Numbered from the stretch's first letter, positions 1 through 11,822 are shown. The stretch is DNA of 64,000 nucleotides from Anisus vortex (GCA_949126835.1 OX421497.1:19988409-20052408); one strand, 5' to 3'. Notes: a model not told the origin generated them from the sequence alone. Made by a program: numbers and translations.

Positions 1-23
1 TAAAGTACGCTTTAAACCAAACT

Positions 24-235
24 GATCGTAAGGCTGGTGAAGCAGCGTTTACCGGTTTCTGTGGACACGGCATACTAGGGGATGTGCGGCCAGCACAATG
101 CCCAGCCGCCTTTACCCCAACTAAGGTCAGGTACCCACCAGAGCTGGGTAGACTAAGGGACACCCTAAAGTCCCGGGAAGAAATCCTAGCCTCGACCAGG
201 GCTCGAACTCATAACCTTCGGCTTTTTATTTTGAC
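24..235 (-). mobile_element. tRNA-derived SINE copy, antisense
   Basis: Read on the minus strand it has a tRNA-like head with a degenerate B box (about 200-212), then a conserved body ending near GTAAACGCTGCTTCACC. The same body recurs at about 5499, 6669 and 40048, which shows it is a dispersed family. The order of head, body and tail resembles SINEs with conserved central domains described in molluscs; that comparison is from memory. This is a non-coding RNA polymerase III retroposon that depends on a LINE partner. Confidence 0.7.
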
Positions 236-639
236 TACAAGATAAAACAAAAACATTGAAAAGAAAGCACAAACAATAAAATTGAGTGTTTTTTTTTATA
301 AATATAACTAAACCTTAGATCTGAAAATAGAAAAATGATTTTGTTTTACTGTAGGGATATCCCAGTGGGCATGACCTCCATTGTGAATAATAAATACGCC
401 TACATTGAAAATTGTCATTCTATTTGTAAACGAAATATAATTTGTTTCCAACAACAGGACAATAAATTATATAATGATGTTGTTTTTTTGTTCCTTTTAC
501 GATAGTTCCACTCAAGGAAATCTCAATTAAAAACGACATTTTTCTTTAAAAAATATTTATATTTAGCTATTCTAGTCAACCAGTAATGTTTGTGTTGCTA
601 GACGTTTTGATCATGTATGACGCACATTCTAGTTGTATA
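236..639. other. No recognisable feature (AT-rich)
   Basis: AT-rich DNA with short poly-A and poly-T runs. No exon-like frame, repeat unit or element end was recognised before the hAT target site at 640. Confidence 0.5.
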
Positions 640-647
640 CTATATAG

Positions 648-1754
648 CATAGGTTCTCAACGGGGGGGGGGGGGGGCGATATCGCCCCCGGGGGGGGCGG
701 TGAGAAGCTTAATGGGGGCGCTGACATTCCCTGGGGCGATTGGGGGAGGGGGCGGTGAAGGGCAAGTGGGCGTTACAAACGTAGGCCCTACCTGATATAT
801 TTTAACACCTCAGCTTTTTGAATCGATTAGTTTTTGGAGGATGACATGTGATGTAAATGCAAGTGCTGCTAAATACCTGATATCCCCCAACAGTATGCCT
901 GCATATTATTATATTAATAAGAAAAAGGAATCGCAATGACTTTTCGATGAAGTAGGGGTCAGTATTTGGCAAGTATGGTGTGCGGCCGGCTGGTCCTGTG
1001 GTTGGTTCACCGGACTGTCAACCCGTCAATCCTGTTGACTGATCAATGTCGCCCTAATAACATCTGCTAATATTAATGATACTTTGATCTCCGTTAAACC
1101 GAGATGACTTTAATGAGTTTTAAGACTTCTTTGGGTATAAGTCATCAATGTTAAGCGGTATAGATAAGTAGTAATCATACAAACTGGGTAGTTATTGTAA
1201 GGCTTGAAAATATACTTATAAATTCTTTAGTCATATAATATTTATATATAATTTTCAAATACTTTTTACAGTTTGATCATTTCAAGATTATAAATTGTAA
1301 GCCATTAATTTTTTATAAAAGAAAGAAAAAAGAAATATTAGCTCCAATAAAACGGGCTAATTATCTCCCTTTAACGAAAAATGTTTCCACATTTGATTCA
1401 ATAGTGATGCCGAACAAGTTCTGGTGTGTAATATAACAAATATTACTGATTATAAGACCTAAGGCTTTTGCAACCAAAATTGAAACAAAAATAGACAAAT
1501 TGCTAGCAACACACCAGGCAAACGATTCTCATTAATATTGATTTATTTAAACCTTTTGTTAAGGCAATTTTTTGATCTATTAATTCTTACAATATGTTTC
1601 CTTTTCAGTTGTTTTTTTAAATCACACAAAAAGTCTAGTTCCCCTAAAAAAATTACGGAAACTATAGTCCAGATGGGCGGAAGGAGGGGAAGTGGGCGCT
1701 AAAAGAAAGTTGGGAGGGGGGGGGCGGTGAGCCGAAAAAGGTTGAGAACCTATG
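648..1754. mobile_element. Non-autonomous hAT element, CATAGGTTCTCAAC family, copy 1
   Basis: The element begins CATAGGTTCTCAAC and ends with its inverse GTTGAGAACCTATG. The flanking 8-mers CTATATAG (640-647) and CTGTATAG (1755-1762) match at 7 of 8 positions, the 8-bp duplication expected of hAT transposons. Next to the left end is a G-run and a palindrome around CGATATCG; next to the right end is a G-rich tract. There is no transposase frame. The interior holds a tRNA-SINE-like piece (about 977-1050, containing TTCACCGGACTGT) and an AT-rich block (about 1150-1450) shared with the other hAT family of this window. A second copy lies at 32172-33256. Confidence 0.85.
977..1060 (+). repeat. tRNA-SINE-head-like piece inside the hAT element
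   Basis: The segment around GGTTGGTTCACCGGACTGTC resembles the 5' part of a tRNA-like SINE head. It is present at the same place in the second copy of the hAT family (about 32480-32520), so it was probably acquired before the family spread. A related stretch lies near 40500. No complete A/B-box pair is visible. Confidence 0.35.
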
Positions 1755-2051
1755 CTGTATAGACTATATACTAGGAGTTATGCCCGTCAAAATGACGTAG
1801 AAACGAATGATTACAATGTATTTTGTTAAAAGAGAAAGATAATATAACAAACAATATTACAATAAAAACTGTAGTGCGAACGTTTGTTTCGGAATTTAGT
1901 TTTTTTTTCTATTTTATTGTTTATGGTCGCCCGTAAATTGAGATCATTCTGAAATGTCGCTCTGTTTATAACGTTTCCAATTAATGTATTTAACTTTTGT
2001 GCCCTTTCGTTAAATGGCCTAGGATTCTATAGAGAAAAAAAAACTATAAAC

Positions 2052-2053
<2 letters not shown>

Positions 2054-2108
<55 letters not shown>
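2054..2108. repeat. (TA)n microsatellite
   Basis: Nearly pure TA dinucleotide run of about 50 bp, flanked by ATGTATA and AAACAAAC. Confidence 0.95.
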
Positions 2109-2111
<3 letters not shown>

Positions 2112-2310
2112 AAACTCACGGTAATTATACATATATAGCTATATACCAATTGGTAAGGCAGCTTGACTAGGATATTGGTCAAATTATGTACTAACCAAAT
2201 CATAATGACTTGTTTAATAGTTCTAACAACAACAAACCACCAAGAGCGAAACGATAACCAAATTTTCTGTTATTTATAACAATATAATATAAGTATTTGA
2301 CTATTTGATT

Positions 2311-2456
2311 TATCGTACCTCTAGCGGCAACGTAAGGCGTAATTGCATGTCCAGGGTTCGAATCCTGATGAAGCCTAGGATTAGTTCCCGGTTTTGAAGG
2401 GTGTTTCTGTGTCAACCCAGCTTTGACTGGTGCCTAACTCAATCAATCAATCAAAT
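2311..2456 (+). mobile_element. tRNA-derived SINE with (AATC)n tail
   Basis: An A-box-like CTCTAGCGG (about 2320) is followed by a perfect B box, GGGTTCGAATCCT (2354-2366). After it come a body containing CCCAGCTTTGACTGGTGCC and a 3' tail of repeated AATC (2436-2456). Tails of short tandem repeats are typical of SINEs mobilised by CR1/L2/RTE-type LINEs. The body resembles the end of the SINE at 24120-24245. Confidence 0.75.
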
Positions 2457-2564
2457 TCCTTTGGGTCAGCAGTTAAATATGTGGCCTTAACTATCTTTAT
2501 CTACTCCTTCCGGTCTTAAGACCGTCTCTCTGTATCTCTTGTCACTTTATTCCACCGTCTTTAA

Positions 2565-3247
2565 GACCAATTATTCTTCTCCAGGTAATATTCGGCCGTT
2601 CAGACCAATTATTCTTCTCCATGTAATATTCGGCCGTTCAGACCAATTATTCTTCTCCAGGTAATATTCGGCCGTTCAGACCAATTGTTCTTCTCCAGGT
2701 AATATTCGGCCGTTCAGACCAATTATTCTTCTCAAGGTAATATTCGGCCGTTCAGACCAATTATCCTTCTCCAGGTAATATTCGGCCGTTCAGACCAATT
2801 GTTCTTTTCCATGTAATATTCGGCCGTTCAGACCAATTATTCTTCTCCAGGTAATATTCGGCCGTTCAGACCAATTGTTCTTCTCCAGGTAATATTCGGC
2901 CGTTCAGACCAATTGTTCTCCTCCAGGTAATATTCAGCGTTCAGACCAATTATTCTCCTCCAGGTAATATGCGGCCGTTCAGACCAATTATTCTTCTCCA
3001 GGTAATATTCGGCCGTTCAGACCAATTGTTCTCCTCCAGGTAATATTCGGCCGTTCAGACCAATTGTTCTCCTCCAGGTAATATTCGGCCGTTCAGACCA
3101 ATTGTTCTCCTCCAGGTAATATTCGGCCGTTCAGACTAATTGTTCTCCTCCACCTAATATTCGGCCGTTCAGACCAATTGTTCTCCTCCAGGTAATATTC
3201 GGCCGTTCAGACCAATTGTTCTTCTCCAGGTGATATTCGGCCGTTCA
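2565..3247. repeat. Minisatellite, 38-bp unit, about 18 copies
   Basis: Direct tandem copies of a 38-bp unit that begins GACCAATTATTCTTCTCC and ends TATTCGGCCGTTCA. The copies differ by a few substitutions (ATTATT or ATTGTT, TTCTCC or CTCCTCC). One shorter copy near 2936 lacks bases in the GGCCG part. The later copies mostly share the ATTGTTCTCCTCC variant, so the array has a polarity of variants. Confidence 0.95.
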
Positions 3248-3273
3248 CTTATCCTGGTTCCCTATGGATTTCA

Positions 3274-3598
3274 CTTGGCGAGCTATGTCGTCTGGTATTC
3301 TACTTCAGGTATCACCAATCACTCTAATACTTGGCGAGCTATGTCGTCTGGTCTTCTACTTAGGGTATCACCAATCACTCTAATACTTGGCGAGCTATGT
3401 CGTCTGGTCTTCTACTTAGGGTATCACCAATCACTCTAATACTTGGCCAGCTATGTCGCCTGGTATTCTACTTAGGGTATCACCAATCACTCTAATACTT
3501 GGCCAGCTATGTCGCCTGGTCTTCTACTTAGGGTATCACCAATCACTCTAATACTTGGCCAGCTATGTCGTCTGGTCTTCTACTTAGGGTATCACCAA
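3274..3598. repeat. Minisatellite, 56-bp unit, about 6 copies
   Basis: Direct copies of a 56-bp unit beginning CTTGGCGAGCTATGTCG and ending ATCACCAATCACTCTAATA. It starts only 26 bp after the 38-bp array ends. The two units share no obvious sequence. Confidence 0.93.
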
Positions 3599-3660
3599 CC
3601 TATATTCCATTCCTTTTATAAAGATTGCTTCTAGACAAATCTTCTTTTAAATTCTTTGTT

Positions 3661-3765
3661 TGTTATGAAGTTATAACAAGTTGGGGATGCGTAAGGCGGC
3701 TGGGCATTGTACTGGCCACACTTTCTCCGTGTACGCCATGGTAACAGAAACTTATAACCGCTGAT
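3661..3765 (+). mobile_element. SINE fragment, sense, diverged
   Basis: GTAAGGCGGCTGGGCATTGT followed by TGGCCACA and GTAACAGAAACTTATAAC is the 3' half of the SINE body seen antisense at 24-235 and 40048-40225. The tRNA head is absent. Confidence 0.6.
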
Positions 3766-4285
3766 GTGGATAGATGTTTTATATAAAAAATAGATTTCTA
3801 TTTTAAGCTTTCCCCTCCTTTTCCCCTAACTTTTAGAAAGAGGTTTCCGAAAACATACCTCCCCACCCCTTCCACCCTCTCCCAATAAACGAACTGGTAA
3901 AAAACAAATTGAAAAAAACAAGAATCCCAATTCTGTCAAGCAGGAGTGAAAAAGTCCTTGATTGTCTTGCTATCAGTTTATTGGTACAAGTCACTGGTCA
4001 CTGGGACATGACATGATCGATTCTCTGGTCAAGACTTTCTGATCATCTTGTGGTACGTCAAGAAGTGAGCTCAATGCCGAGTATCAAATCAGTGTTGACT
4101 ATTGTGTCCATGTGAGTCTACTGTATCCATTCTAACAAGTGGGCTTTAATAGCTTATTCCAATGTTTAGAGACGCAGTACATATTGTATTCAATGCTTTC
4201 ACTAGAAGATTCTTTGCTAGTAAAAATTTAAACAAGAATATGATAGAAACTGAAATGTTCTTGTCGAATTTGTACATAGGCTCAT
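3766..4285. other. No recognisable feature
   Basis: AT-rich with a C-rich stretch near 3845-3885. No repeat unit, element end or convincing exon was seen. Confidence 0.45.
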
Positions 4286-4353
4286 TGTATACGTGGGGAG
4301 CAGGTTGTAGCAGCGTTCACCAGTTTCTGTTACGAAATTACGGTGTGGACCTT
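4286..4353 (-). mobile_element. SINE 3'-end fragment, antisense
   Basis: The short stretch GTAGCAGCGTTCACCAGTTT matches the 3' end of the SINE family, as in the copies near 6696 and 40078. Only about 60 bp are recognisable. Confidence 0.45.
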
Positions 4354-4386
4354 TACATTATATAAAAATAGGAACGTAACTATAGG

Positions 4387-4407
4387 TAATAATAATAATA
4401 ATAATAT
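4387..4407. repeat. (AAT)n microsatellite
   Basis: About six AAT/TAA trinucleotides in a row. Confidence 0.9.
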
Positions 4408-5498
4408 TTGTATAGCGCTGCCAAAAAACATAATGTAATCTCAGAGCGCATTTAACATACAACTAAGAACACGGATATTACTCTAGGCTAGGAGACAAAG
4501 CTAATTGATGATTTAAAAAAGACAAATGAAATAAATGTAGCATTAACCGACCCAACATAAAAGTAAGACAGTAGGGTCTATGGAATGTTAAATGTTATCT
4601 AAGGTAAATAATGAAATAATGAATTTTTAAGTTTTTTTTTTTAAGTAACAATAGAGTGTATTCTATACAGTGCGTACTAGTCTATGATAGTGCTCTTTAA
4701 GTTTGTATGGATCTTACGCATTGTCGTTTTAACCCAGGGCAAAGCGTCATTGACTGCTTTTGACTTGCCCCACTTCTTGGTGAGCCCTTAAGGCTTGAAC
4801 CTTATCAGACTTATCAAAAAAAATGCGGCCCTCCTTATTCAATTATATGCAAATCTTAGTCTCTTAATTTCTCATTTACAAGCCCTTAAAGTGCCCAAAA
4901 TGCCCGGTGTCCAGTTTACTTACATGTATAAAAGTAGATAGAGCTGGACTAACACTGTTACAGTTAGAACTGTGCATTAAAACTATTGATTTCCAGGGAA
5001 TTATTTATTTTTTCAAATTATTATTTTTTTGCACATTATTTGCCGAAGCTAATACTTCCGAAATAGGATATTCAGTCAAGGCGAATCTCTTGGGCTATTT
5101 TAAGTTATTTTCATAGCAACGATAGAAGTACGTGTAGAATAAAATAGCTTTACCACAATAAATCTTTTCTATAGTGCATTATTGTCTTCATTAAATTTAT
5201 GTCGAAAATACTACAGTCAAGTTACCTTAGATACAATGCTTTTTATTATCGCATGTTTTCAAAAACATTTAACTGTTTTTTGTTTAATATAGCCTACTGC
5301 AGGAGTTATTGTTGATATCAATGAACATCATTTAAATGGTTGGCAATCGCTATGCCACTCAATCCTTTAGCAAATGAACGCGTAATGTCTTAGTGGCAAT
5401 AGTTCCCGAATGGCATTTATTTGGTCCAGTTTTACTTATTAATGAGGGTAAAATAAAAAGTTGAGCTTTTCCTTTAAGACATAATGGATATATAGTGC
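4408..5498. other. No recognisable feature
   Basis: AT-rich DNA. The segment CGCTGCCAAAAAACATAATG is followed by GTAATCTCAGAGCGCATTT, which could be part of a dispersed repeat. No protein family was recognised. Confidence 0.4.
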
Positions 5499-5672
5499 AA
5501 GTAAATCAGCGTTCACGGCACACTAATGGATTGTGTGGCCATCAAAATGCCCGAATTACTGCTAGATAAGAATCAAAGCTGGGCAGACTCAGGGACACCT
5601 TCCAGACCCGGGAACAAATCCTAGCCTCCAAAAGAATTAGAATCCGGGACCTTCCGTACGCTACACTTTTGT
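5499..5672 (-). mobile_element. tRNA-derived SINE, antisense, diverged
   Basis: It carries the family landmarks in order on the plus strand: CAGCGTTCACGGC, TGTGTGGCCATCAAAATGCC, GCTGGGCAGACTCAGGGACA, then a decayed head ending in GAATCCGGGACCTTCC. It is more diverged than the copy at 6669-6905. Confidence 0.65.
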
Positions 5673-6258
5673 AATTAGCATTATTCAATCAACTTAGATC
5701 TATAGATTTCTTTTGTTGAATGTATACAAACATGAATGTATTAATCGGCTAAATCTAAAAAATAAAGAGACTTTAGTCTGTGAGAACATGGGGGGGAAAC
5801 TGGGTTACGGGTAGGGGGGATGGGGATCTTAAGCACTCGCGTTTCACTGGTAGGAAGCCGCTGGTGTACAGAAGGGGGGTCGCCTATCTTCCCCCATTAC
5901 AAGATCAAGTAAATCCGACACTGAGTCAAGAATGTTAACCGGGTGTAGTGTAAACAAAAGAAAATTGAGGCGGGCGGACCACAACGGACCACAACCAAGG
6001 CTGACTGGTACTAGACACTGGATTACTTCCCCTTTTCATATGGAGGGGGGAGGGGTGGAAGGGGTGGGGTGGTGGGAGAGTGGGGAGGGGGAGGTATGTG
6101 GAGTTTCTTCCCTCCTTTTTGGCTTCAACAACTCATGGAAGCTTTTGTTGTGGGGTATTTAGGTCTGTGAGACGTTGTCTTATACAATTACACCTACGTC
6201 CATTATTGACGCCGTACTGGACGTAATCTTGAGTGGTTAGGTTTGGGATGTTAGCAAC
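5673..6258. other. G-rich stretch, no gene recognised
   Basis: Contains several G-runs (5790-5820, 5875-5880, 6040-6095) on the plus strand and the low-complexity frame they create. No element termini or coding family were recognised. Confidence 0.4.
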
Positions 6259-6360
6259 GGATGTTCACACACACACACACACAATCGCACAGTTTGCACA
6301 CACACGCAGATACACACATGCACACAAACACACACAGATACACACATGCACACACACAAG
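6259..6360. repeat. CA-rich microsatellite
   Basis: Imperfect (CA)n with interspersed GATA and TG. Confidence 0.9.
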
Positions 6361-6668
6361 CCTAAACTAAGTGTGTGATATTTCTTGGTTACAACTGGAA
6401 TCAACTCACTTCAAATAACTAAGAAGTAATTTTAATAATAATTACATAGTTTTTTTTTAAAATTTCGCAAATAGATGTAGTGTTAGGTGACAATACTTAA
6501 TGTCTAAAAGTAAAGCGCATTCGAAGACTTTGTTCTGAATAGCGCTGTATAAATATGTAATTTGTATAAGTAATTCTCAATGAAAGAATATTTGAATATA
6601 AATATAAAACATTTAGACTAGATTTTTCATTAATCACTTGGGCATTAAGCTTTATACAAGTAATCCCA

Positions 6669-6905
6669 TCGGGCCAAATTGATTCTAAGGGCCGGTGAAG
6701 CAGCGTTCGTCAATTTCTGTGGCCAATGCATACTAGGGGATTGTGTGGCCGTGTCAATGCCCTGTCGCCTCAGGTCAGGCACCCATCAGAGCTGGGTGGC
6801 ATTAGGGACACACTCCAGACCCGAGAACAGATTCTTGCCTTCACTAGGATTCGAACCCAGGACTTTCAGTACGCCAGCCGAACTCGGCCACATTGCTCCG
6901 AATGA
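6669..6905 (-). mobile_element. tRNA-derived SINE, antisense, best-preserved full-length copy
   Basis: The minus strand shows a head with the B box GGTTCGAATCC-like motif (complement of GATTCGAACCC, about 6849-6859). The conserved body follows and ends at the GCTGCTTCACCGGCC landmark (complement at about 6688-6702). At about 230 bp it is the longest copy here. Its open frame on the plus strand is incidental. Confidence 0.75.
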
Positions 6906-7699
6906 GCTCTGTAGTACATAGTAATAAATGTAATGTCAACATTGTTATTTCCCCTGATTGGACAAAGATCTAGTCAAAAGAGAATCTGTAGGCTACAGTA
7001 AATATTGCAATAAATTTGAGTAGAGTTATACTTGTGTCTGCATTGAAGACTATCTGTAGGCATACTGCTAAACTGTTTGTCTGTATTGTAAAGTATTAAT
7101 CTGTATTGCTAAATTATTAGCCTGTATTGCTATATTATTTGTCGGTATTGCAAACGTATTTATGTGTATTGTTAAATTATTAGTATTTGTTGTTTTTGCA
7201 ATTGTTCTGTATTGCTAAAGTAGGGCCTATTTGTGTGTATATCTATACAATTCTATATTGAGGTATAATATATCTACACCACTATAACAATGTTCTAGAA
7301 CTCGACGTTTCACATGTTCAGAAAAAAACAACAACAAAAAAAATAATCTTTGCCAGAAGCTATGAAAGTTAATCCTACTTTATTGTATTTTATTTCTTTA
7401 CGCCAGCCTTCTAAAACTGTTTTTAACTTTCTAGGCAAAAAAATAAATTAAGAATGTTTCCAAAATTAGCTGTCAACATAAATTAATTCTAATACGAGGT
7501 GTGAAAAGGTTGTTGTTTTTAAATGTTGTCTATGGGCATTGTGACATTTTATTTGAAGAGAATGAGGGATTGGGATAGAGAGGATAAAAGAGAAGGAGAA
7601 AGATAGAGAGATATTGAGAGACTTCAAAGTAGAAATAGAAGTAGGGAGGCGGAAGAGGTTTTGAATAGTATTGAAAGACTTGAAGGAATGTTTAGATAC
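6906..7699. other. No gene; degenerate short repeats
   Basis: From about 7075 to 7215 a loose 20-30 bp motif around TGTATTGCTAAATTATT recurs about six times. This suggests an old, decayed tandem array. The rest is featureless AT-rich DNA. Confidence 0.4.
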
Positions 7700-7764
7700 A
7701 GAGAAAGAGAGAAAGAGAGAAAGAGAGAAAGAGAGAAAGAGAGAAAGAGAGAAAGAGAGAGAAA
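7700..7764. repeat. GAAAGAGA microsatellite
   Basis: Eight perfect or near-perfect copies of the octamer GAGAAAGA. Confidence 0.93.
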
Positions 7765-7844
7765 TAGAATAGGCTAGATAAAATCAAGGGATAAGCGGAG
7801 AGCAAGATACATATGAAAACGACAATGTAAGTAACATACACTTT

Positions 7845-8372
7845 CATTGAAGACTTACATATTACAAACTTACACATTGAAGACTTACATATTGCACACT
7901 TACACATTGCACACTTACACATTGAAGACTTACATATTGCACACTTACACATTGCACACTTACACATTGAAGACTTACATATTGCACACTTACACATTGA
8001 AGACTTACATACTGCACACTTACACATTACACACTTACACATTGCACACTTAAACATTGAAAACTTACACATTGCACACTTATACATTGAAGACTTACAT
8101 ATTGCACACTTACACATTGCACACTTACACATTGAAAACTTACATATTGCACACTTATACATTGAAGACTTACATATTGCACACTTACACATTGCACACT
8201 TACACATTGAAAACTTACATATTGCACACTTACACATTGCACACTTACACATTGAAGACTTACATATTGCACACTTACACATTGAAAACTTACACATTGC
8301 ACATTTACACATTGCACGCTTACACATTGCACACTTACACATTGCACACTTACACATTGCACACTTACACAT
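7845..8372. repeat. Minisatellite, 15-bp unit, about 35 copies
   Basis: Tandem 15-mers of the type GCACACTTACACATT, alternating with GAAGACTTACATATT and GAAAACTTACACATT. The unit length is a multiple of three and no unit contains a stop in several frames. Long Cys/Met/Lys-rich or Thr/Tyr/Leu-rich open frames therefore appear on both strands. They have no non-repeat domain and are treated as artefacts. Confidence 0.95.
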
Positions 8373-9789
8373 ACATTGCATAATTACACGTCGCACACTA
8401 ACACATTTACTGTAACATACTTGACAAGGAGAGTACGATGTATTCAGTTATAGACCATGATTTACTGTAACATTCTTGACAAGGAGAGTGTTATATATAT
8501 TTAGTTATAGACTATGACTTACTGTAACTTTACGCTTGTACTTGTATGAGTAGATTTAGAAGGTAGTTTTATTGCATGCACCATTGACTCGTAGTTTCAT
8601 CCTTACTCCGTTTCTCTCTACTGTCTTCTCCGACTCTTTCTCACTCGTTTTAACCCCCCCCCCCCTCATTTCTTTCCTGTGCTAATACACAGTCACGGAT
8701 ATTGGGGAAGGCGTATGGGTGCCACATGTAAATTGGGGAATGGAGAGAGGGAGAGGGGAGGGGCTAAAAATGAGGGTACACAAGGCTGTTCGCCAAAAGT
8801 AGAGAAAAAATATCAATAACAGAATTATCATTGTATAATTGTTGATATCCAATGGGGGGGGGGGGTTCGTACACTCACCCCCTCCCTCTTCAACCAAATG
8901 CCAGAAATATGCTCCCACAAATACCCCATCATTTACCAGTTTAGTTCCCCAGCTATGTCACATACTAATCTAAACCCCACTTTTCACCTTTTGCCCAACA
9001 CATATATACAAACGTATGCACATATTGTCCAAACAATGCCTTTTCCCTTATCTATTGTCCACCAGTTGCGGAAACCATGCCATATGCCCTCATATCTTTT
9101 TTCCACCTATGCCCCACATAGACCATACGGAGACTTTTCTGATACATTCCAATAAAGAAATAAAGTGCATTGTTATAACACTCTTATTGTCAAGTAACTA
9201 CCTGTTGAGTGAAACTTTTTAAATAGCTATAAATAGTGATTGAACCTGAGTAAATTAGTTTCAAGTAATTTCATAGGAAACAACTCCCTACAATCTCGAT
9301 ATAGAAGACAAACAGTATATGATACACAGAGTATTTTTACCTTGTTCAAGCTGAACTGAGTATTAAATCACATCCAACATAATATAGTGGTTAAACATTC
9401 TCCTGTGCAAGGAATGAATTCGTAAAGCCAAAAGAGAAAAGAAAACGGTTGTGTTTTTATTTTTCACTCAGCGCTTACCGTAGCACACCTTAGCGGTCTA
9501 CTTCTGGCAACACGCGCTAAACAAAAACTGGCTCACACGCGCATGGGAGGTGGGGGTCGGGTGGGGGCGTGGAGGTTGGTGGCAGGGAGAGCGAAGATGA
9601 AGAGAAGGAAAGAAATGGAGAGAACAGGGAGAGAAGAGTGGTGGTGTTGGATAGGGGGATACAACTTACAGCAGGGCGCGCATCGCCATGTGTTTCGTAT
9701 AGCCTCACTTTGAGCTTGTGCTATGCGGGAAGCTGAGTACCCAACCGACGCTTGGCTTTAGCTTAGCTCTGGAGTTAGCCGTGAAGGAG
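8373..9789. other. No recognised gene; pyrimidine-rich 3'UTR-like stretch
   Basis: About 8645-9130 is C/T-rich and ends with AATAAAGAAATAAAGTGCATTG (two AATAAA signals at about 9151-9164), which would fit a plus-strand 3' end. No coding frame was recognised upstream. 9530-9660 is G/A-rich low-complexity DNA. Confidence 0.35.
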
Positions 9790-9812
9790 AGGGGATGGAG
9801 GGGGAGACAGAA

Positions 9813-9857
<45 letters not shown>
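9790..9857. repeat. (GA)n microsatellite
   Basis: A purine tract of mostly GA dinucleotides, about 60 bp long. Confidence 0.93.
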
Positions 9858-9859
<2 letters not shown>

Positions 9860-10218
9860 AATGAGCATGAGGGAAAGTAAGGAATTAAAAAGGGAAAGAC
9901 ATTTTTTCCCTGGTGTGAGAAACGGGAAAACACAGTCACATGTGAGCAAAGTTTGGAGTTGGCTGGGGGGGGAGGGGTGAAGGCGCGGCCAGAAAATGTG
10001 GGGGTGGGGAGGAGGGAGAGGGGAGTGGAGGGGAGATTTCAGCGATTGTTGTCAAATGCTGCTATCTCTGTCTATAACCATCAGCTAATACAGAAAACAA
10101 AAGAAGGAATTCATAATCAAATAGGCCGGCTCAAAGAAAAGAAACAAAACAAGTTTCCGGTATCTGTCTCCCGGAAACGATCTGAAATAACCGGGACCGT
10201 AGCCGGAAAAGTCAAATC

Positions 10219-10306
10219 AGTATATACTGGGAGTATATCAGTTTATACTGGGGGTATATCAGTATATACTGGGGGTATATCAGTATATACTGGGGATATA
10301 TCAGTA
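10219..10306. repeat. Tandem repeat, 21-bp unit, about 4 copies
   Basis: Four copies of a 21-mer built on AGTATATACTGGGGGTATAT. Each copy contains the palindrome AGTATATACT. Confidence 0.93.
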
Positions 10307-10484
10307 TAATATACAGTCCTCAGCTCTGACCCGTTTAGCCTTCTGTCTGTCCGTTTGTGTTATGTTTTGTGTAGTTGATGATATACTTGTTTCGTAATGA
10401 GCAATCGTAGTGTTATAGGCTTATGAATATATCAGAAATTTGTAGAAGTCGTTTCTTACGTCTCACTACATTAGAGATAGCGAG

Positions 10485-10648
10485 AATAGATGGACAGATA
10501 GGTAGACAGATGGACAGGGTAGATCGATATATAGGTATATAGTTAGATAGATAAATAGGTATGTAAATAGGTAGATATCTAGCTAGGTAGATTTATAGAC
10601 ATGTAGATAAATATATAGATAGATAGATAGATACATAGATAGATAGGT

Positions 10649-10700
<52 letters not shown>

Positions 10701-10765
10701 TTTAGCTAGATAGATAGATAAATAGATAGATTGATATGTAGATAGATAGATGATATCTTCATAGA
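10485..10765. repeat. TAGA tetranucleotide and (TA)n composite microsatellite
   Basis: TAGA/TAGG tetranucleotides flank a pure TA run at about 10653-10700. The isoleucine/tyrosine-rich open frame across it is an artefact. Confidence 0.93.
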
Positions 10766-11304
10766 TACATACATATATAGATGCCAAACAGAATTACAGA
10801 TGTTGAATAATCTAGACCTACAAAGAAAATGAGCTAGATAGGTAAAGTCAAAATATACTCACGGACACACACATATACACAAAAAGACAAATGTACACAG
10901 AGATACACCTACACATCTACACATACACACCTTCATACACAAATCGTTATAATAGTTACCGCCCCTTTCCCTACCACCATACTCGCCTTTTTGTTTGTTT
11001 CTGCAGTTTTGAAAGGACGTGGGTTTTTCTCATTTCTCTCCCCCTTGATCACAAGCTCGTTTGATGTTCCCGTAGACCGCCTTCGTGAGCAAGCATGCAG
11101 ACATGTATTTACTCACCTTTCACCTCTGACAGCCTAACCGGTTCTTAAACAAACGGCCTCGTATTATTGGCCTTGTGAATGGTGTGTGGTGTGTAAGTAT
11201 TCTATATGTAGGTCTGTATGTATTTGATTCTATAGTGTAGGCGGAGTTTGTTATAATTTATGTAAGTAGAACACTGCAAGACTATATGACTGATACAGTT
11301 AATG
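10766..11304. other. No recognisable gene
   Basis: CA-rich stretch at 10860-10935 and otherwise unremarkable sequence. It runs up to the poly-A (about 11307) that precedes the LINE fragment. Confidence 0.4.
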
Positions 11305-11566
11305 TAAAAAAAAAAAAGAAACTGGAATGGTATGGCCAGGTCACCAGAACCAACGGAATTTCCAAAACCATTCTGCAGGGTACCACCAGAGGAGTCAAAA
11401 AGAGAGGAAGACAAAAAAAAAACGGTTGGGGGATAACATCAGGGAATGGACAGGAACAAAGCTGTGCGACGCATTGCGAACGGCTGAGAGACGAGAGGAA
11501 TGGAGGAGGCTGGTGTACATGTTATCTGTGGCGCCCCAACGGTCCAACAGACTACGGGATGTGTAG
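11305..11566 (+). pseudogene. Non-LTR retrotransposon (LINE) C-terminus, frameshifted
   Basis: Two overlapping plus-strand frames together resemble the C-terminal tail of an endonuclease/reverse-transcriptase LINE polyprotein. The first frame gives LEWYGQVTR and ILQGTTRGVKKRGRQ; the second gives DNIREWTG and RREEWRRLV, then ends near VAPQRSNRLRDV and a stop at 11566. The break lies at or near the A-run at about 11411-11421. In living LINEs this region follows the RT domain and is thought to take part in RNA binding. The reverse-transcriptase core itself is absent, so the copy is 5'-truncated and dead. The clade (RTE-like or another) cannot be set from this part alone. Confidence 0.7.
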
Positions 11567-11822
11567 GATGTAGGTAGGATTTAAAAAAGATAATAATCCA
11601 TTTAAGAACATAGTTGTTTAATGGGTTAGTATAGTGACGTTAACTGAAGTTTAAAAGTTGATTATACCGGACGAGCCTACCAGCTCTCTAGTCCAGGGCG
11701 TAACGTATGAATGGTTGGGTCAAGTCATCTTAGCGCCAGGCCTATGAGGCGTGCTATGTATCCCTAAGGCACATGCGCCACACACACACCATTGGGAATA
11801 CCCTCTGATCATTATCGAGACG

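Noticed and set aside
586..795. 69-codon glycine/proline-rich frame
   Set aside because: It is produced by the G-run and palindrome at the left end of the hAT element.
2354..2366. tRNA gene suggested by the perfect B box
   Set aside because: There is no acceptor-stem pairing. The downstream body and (AATC)n tail identify a SINE.
7692..8396. Cysteine-rich 234-codon frame that might look like a metallothionein-like protein
   Set aside because: The Cys-Lys-Met pattern is a direct reading of the 15-bp DNA repeat, and the opposite strand is equally open.
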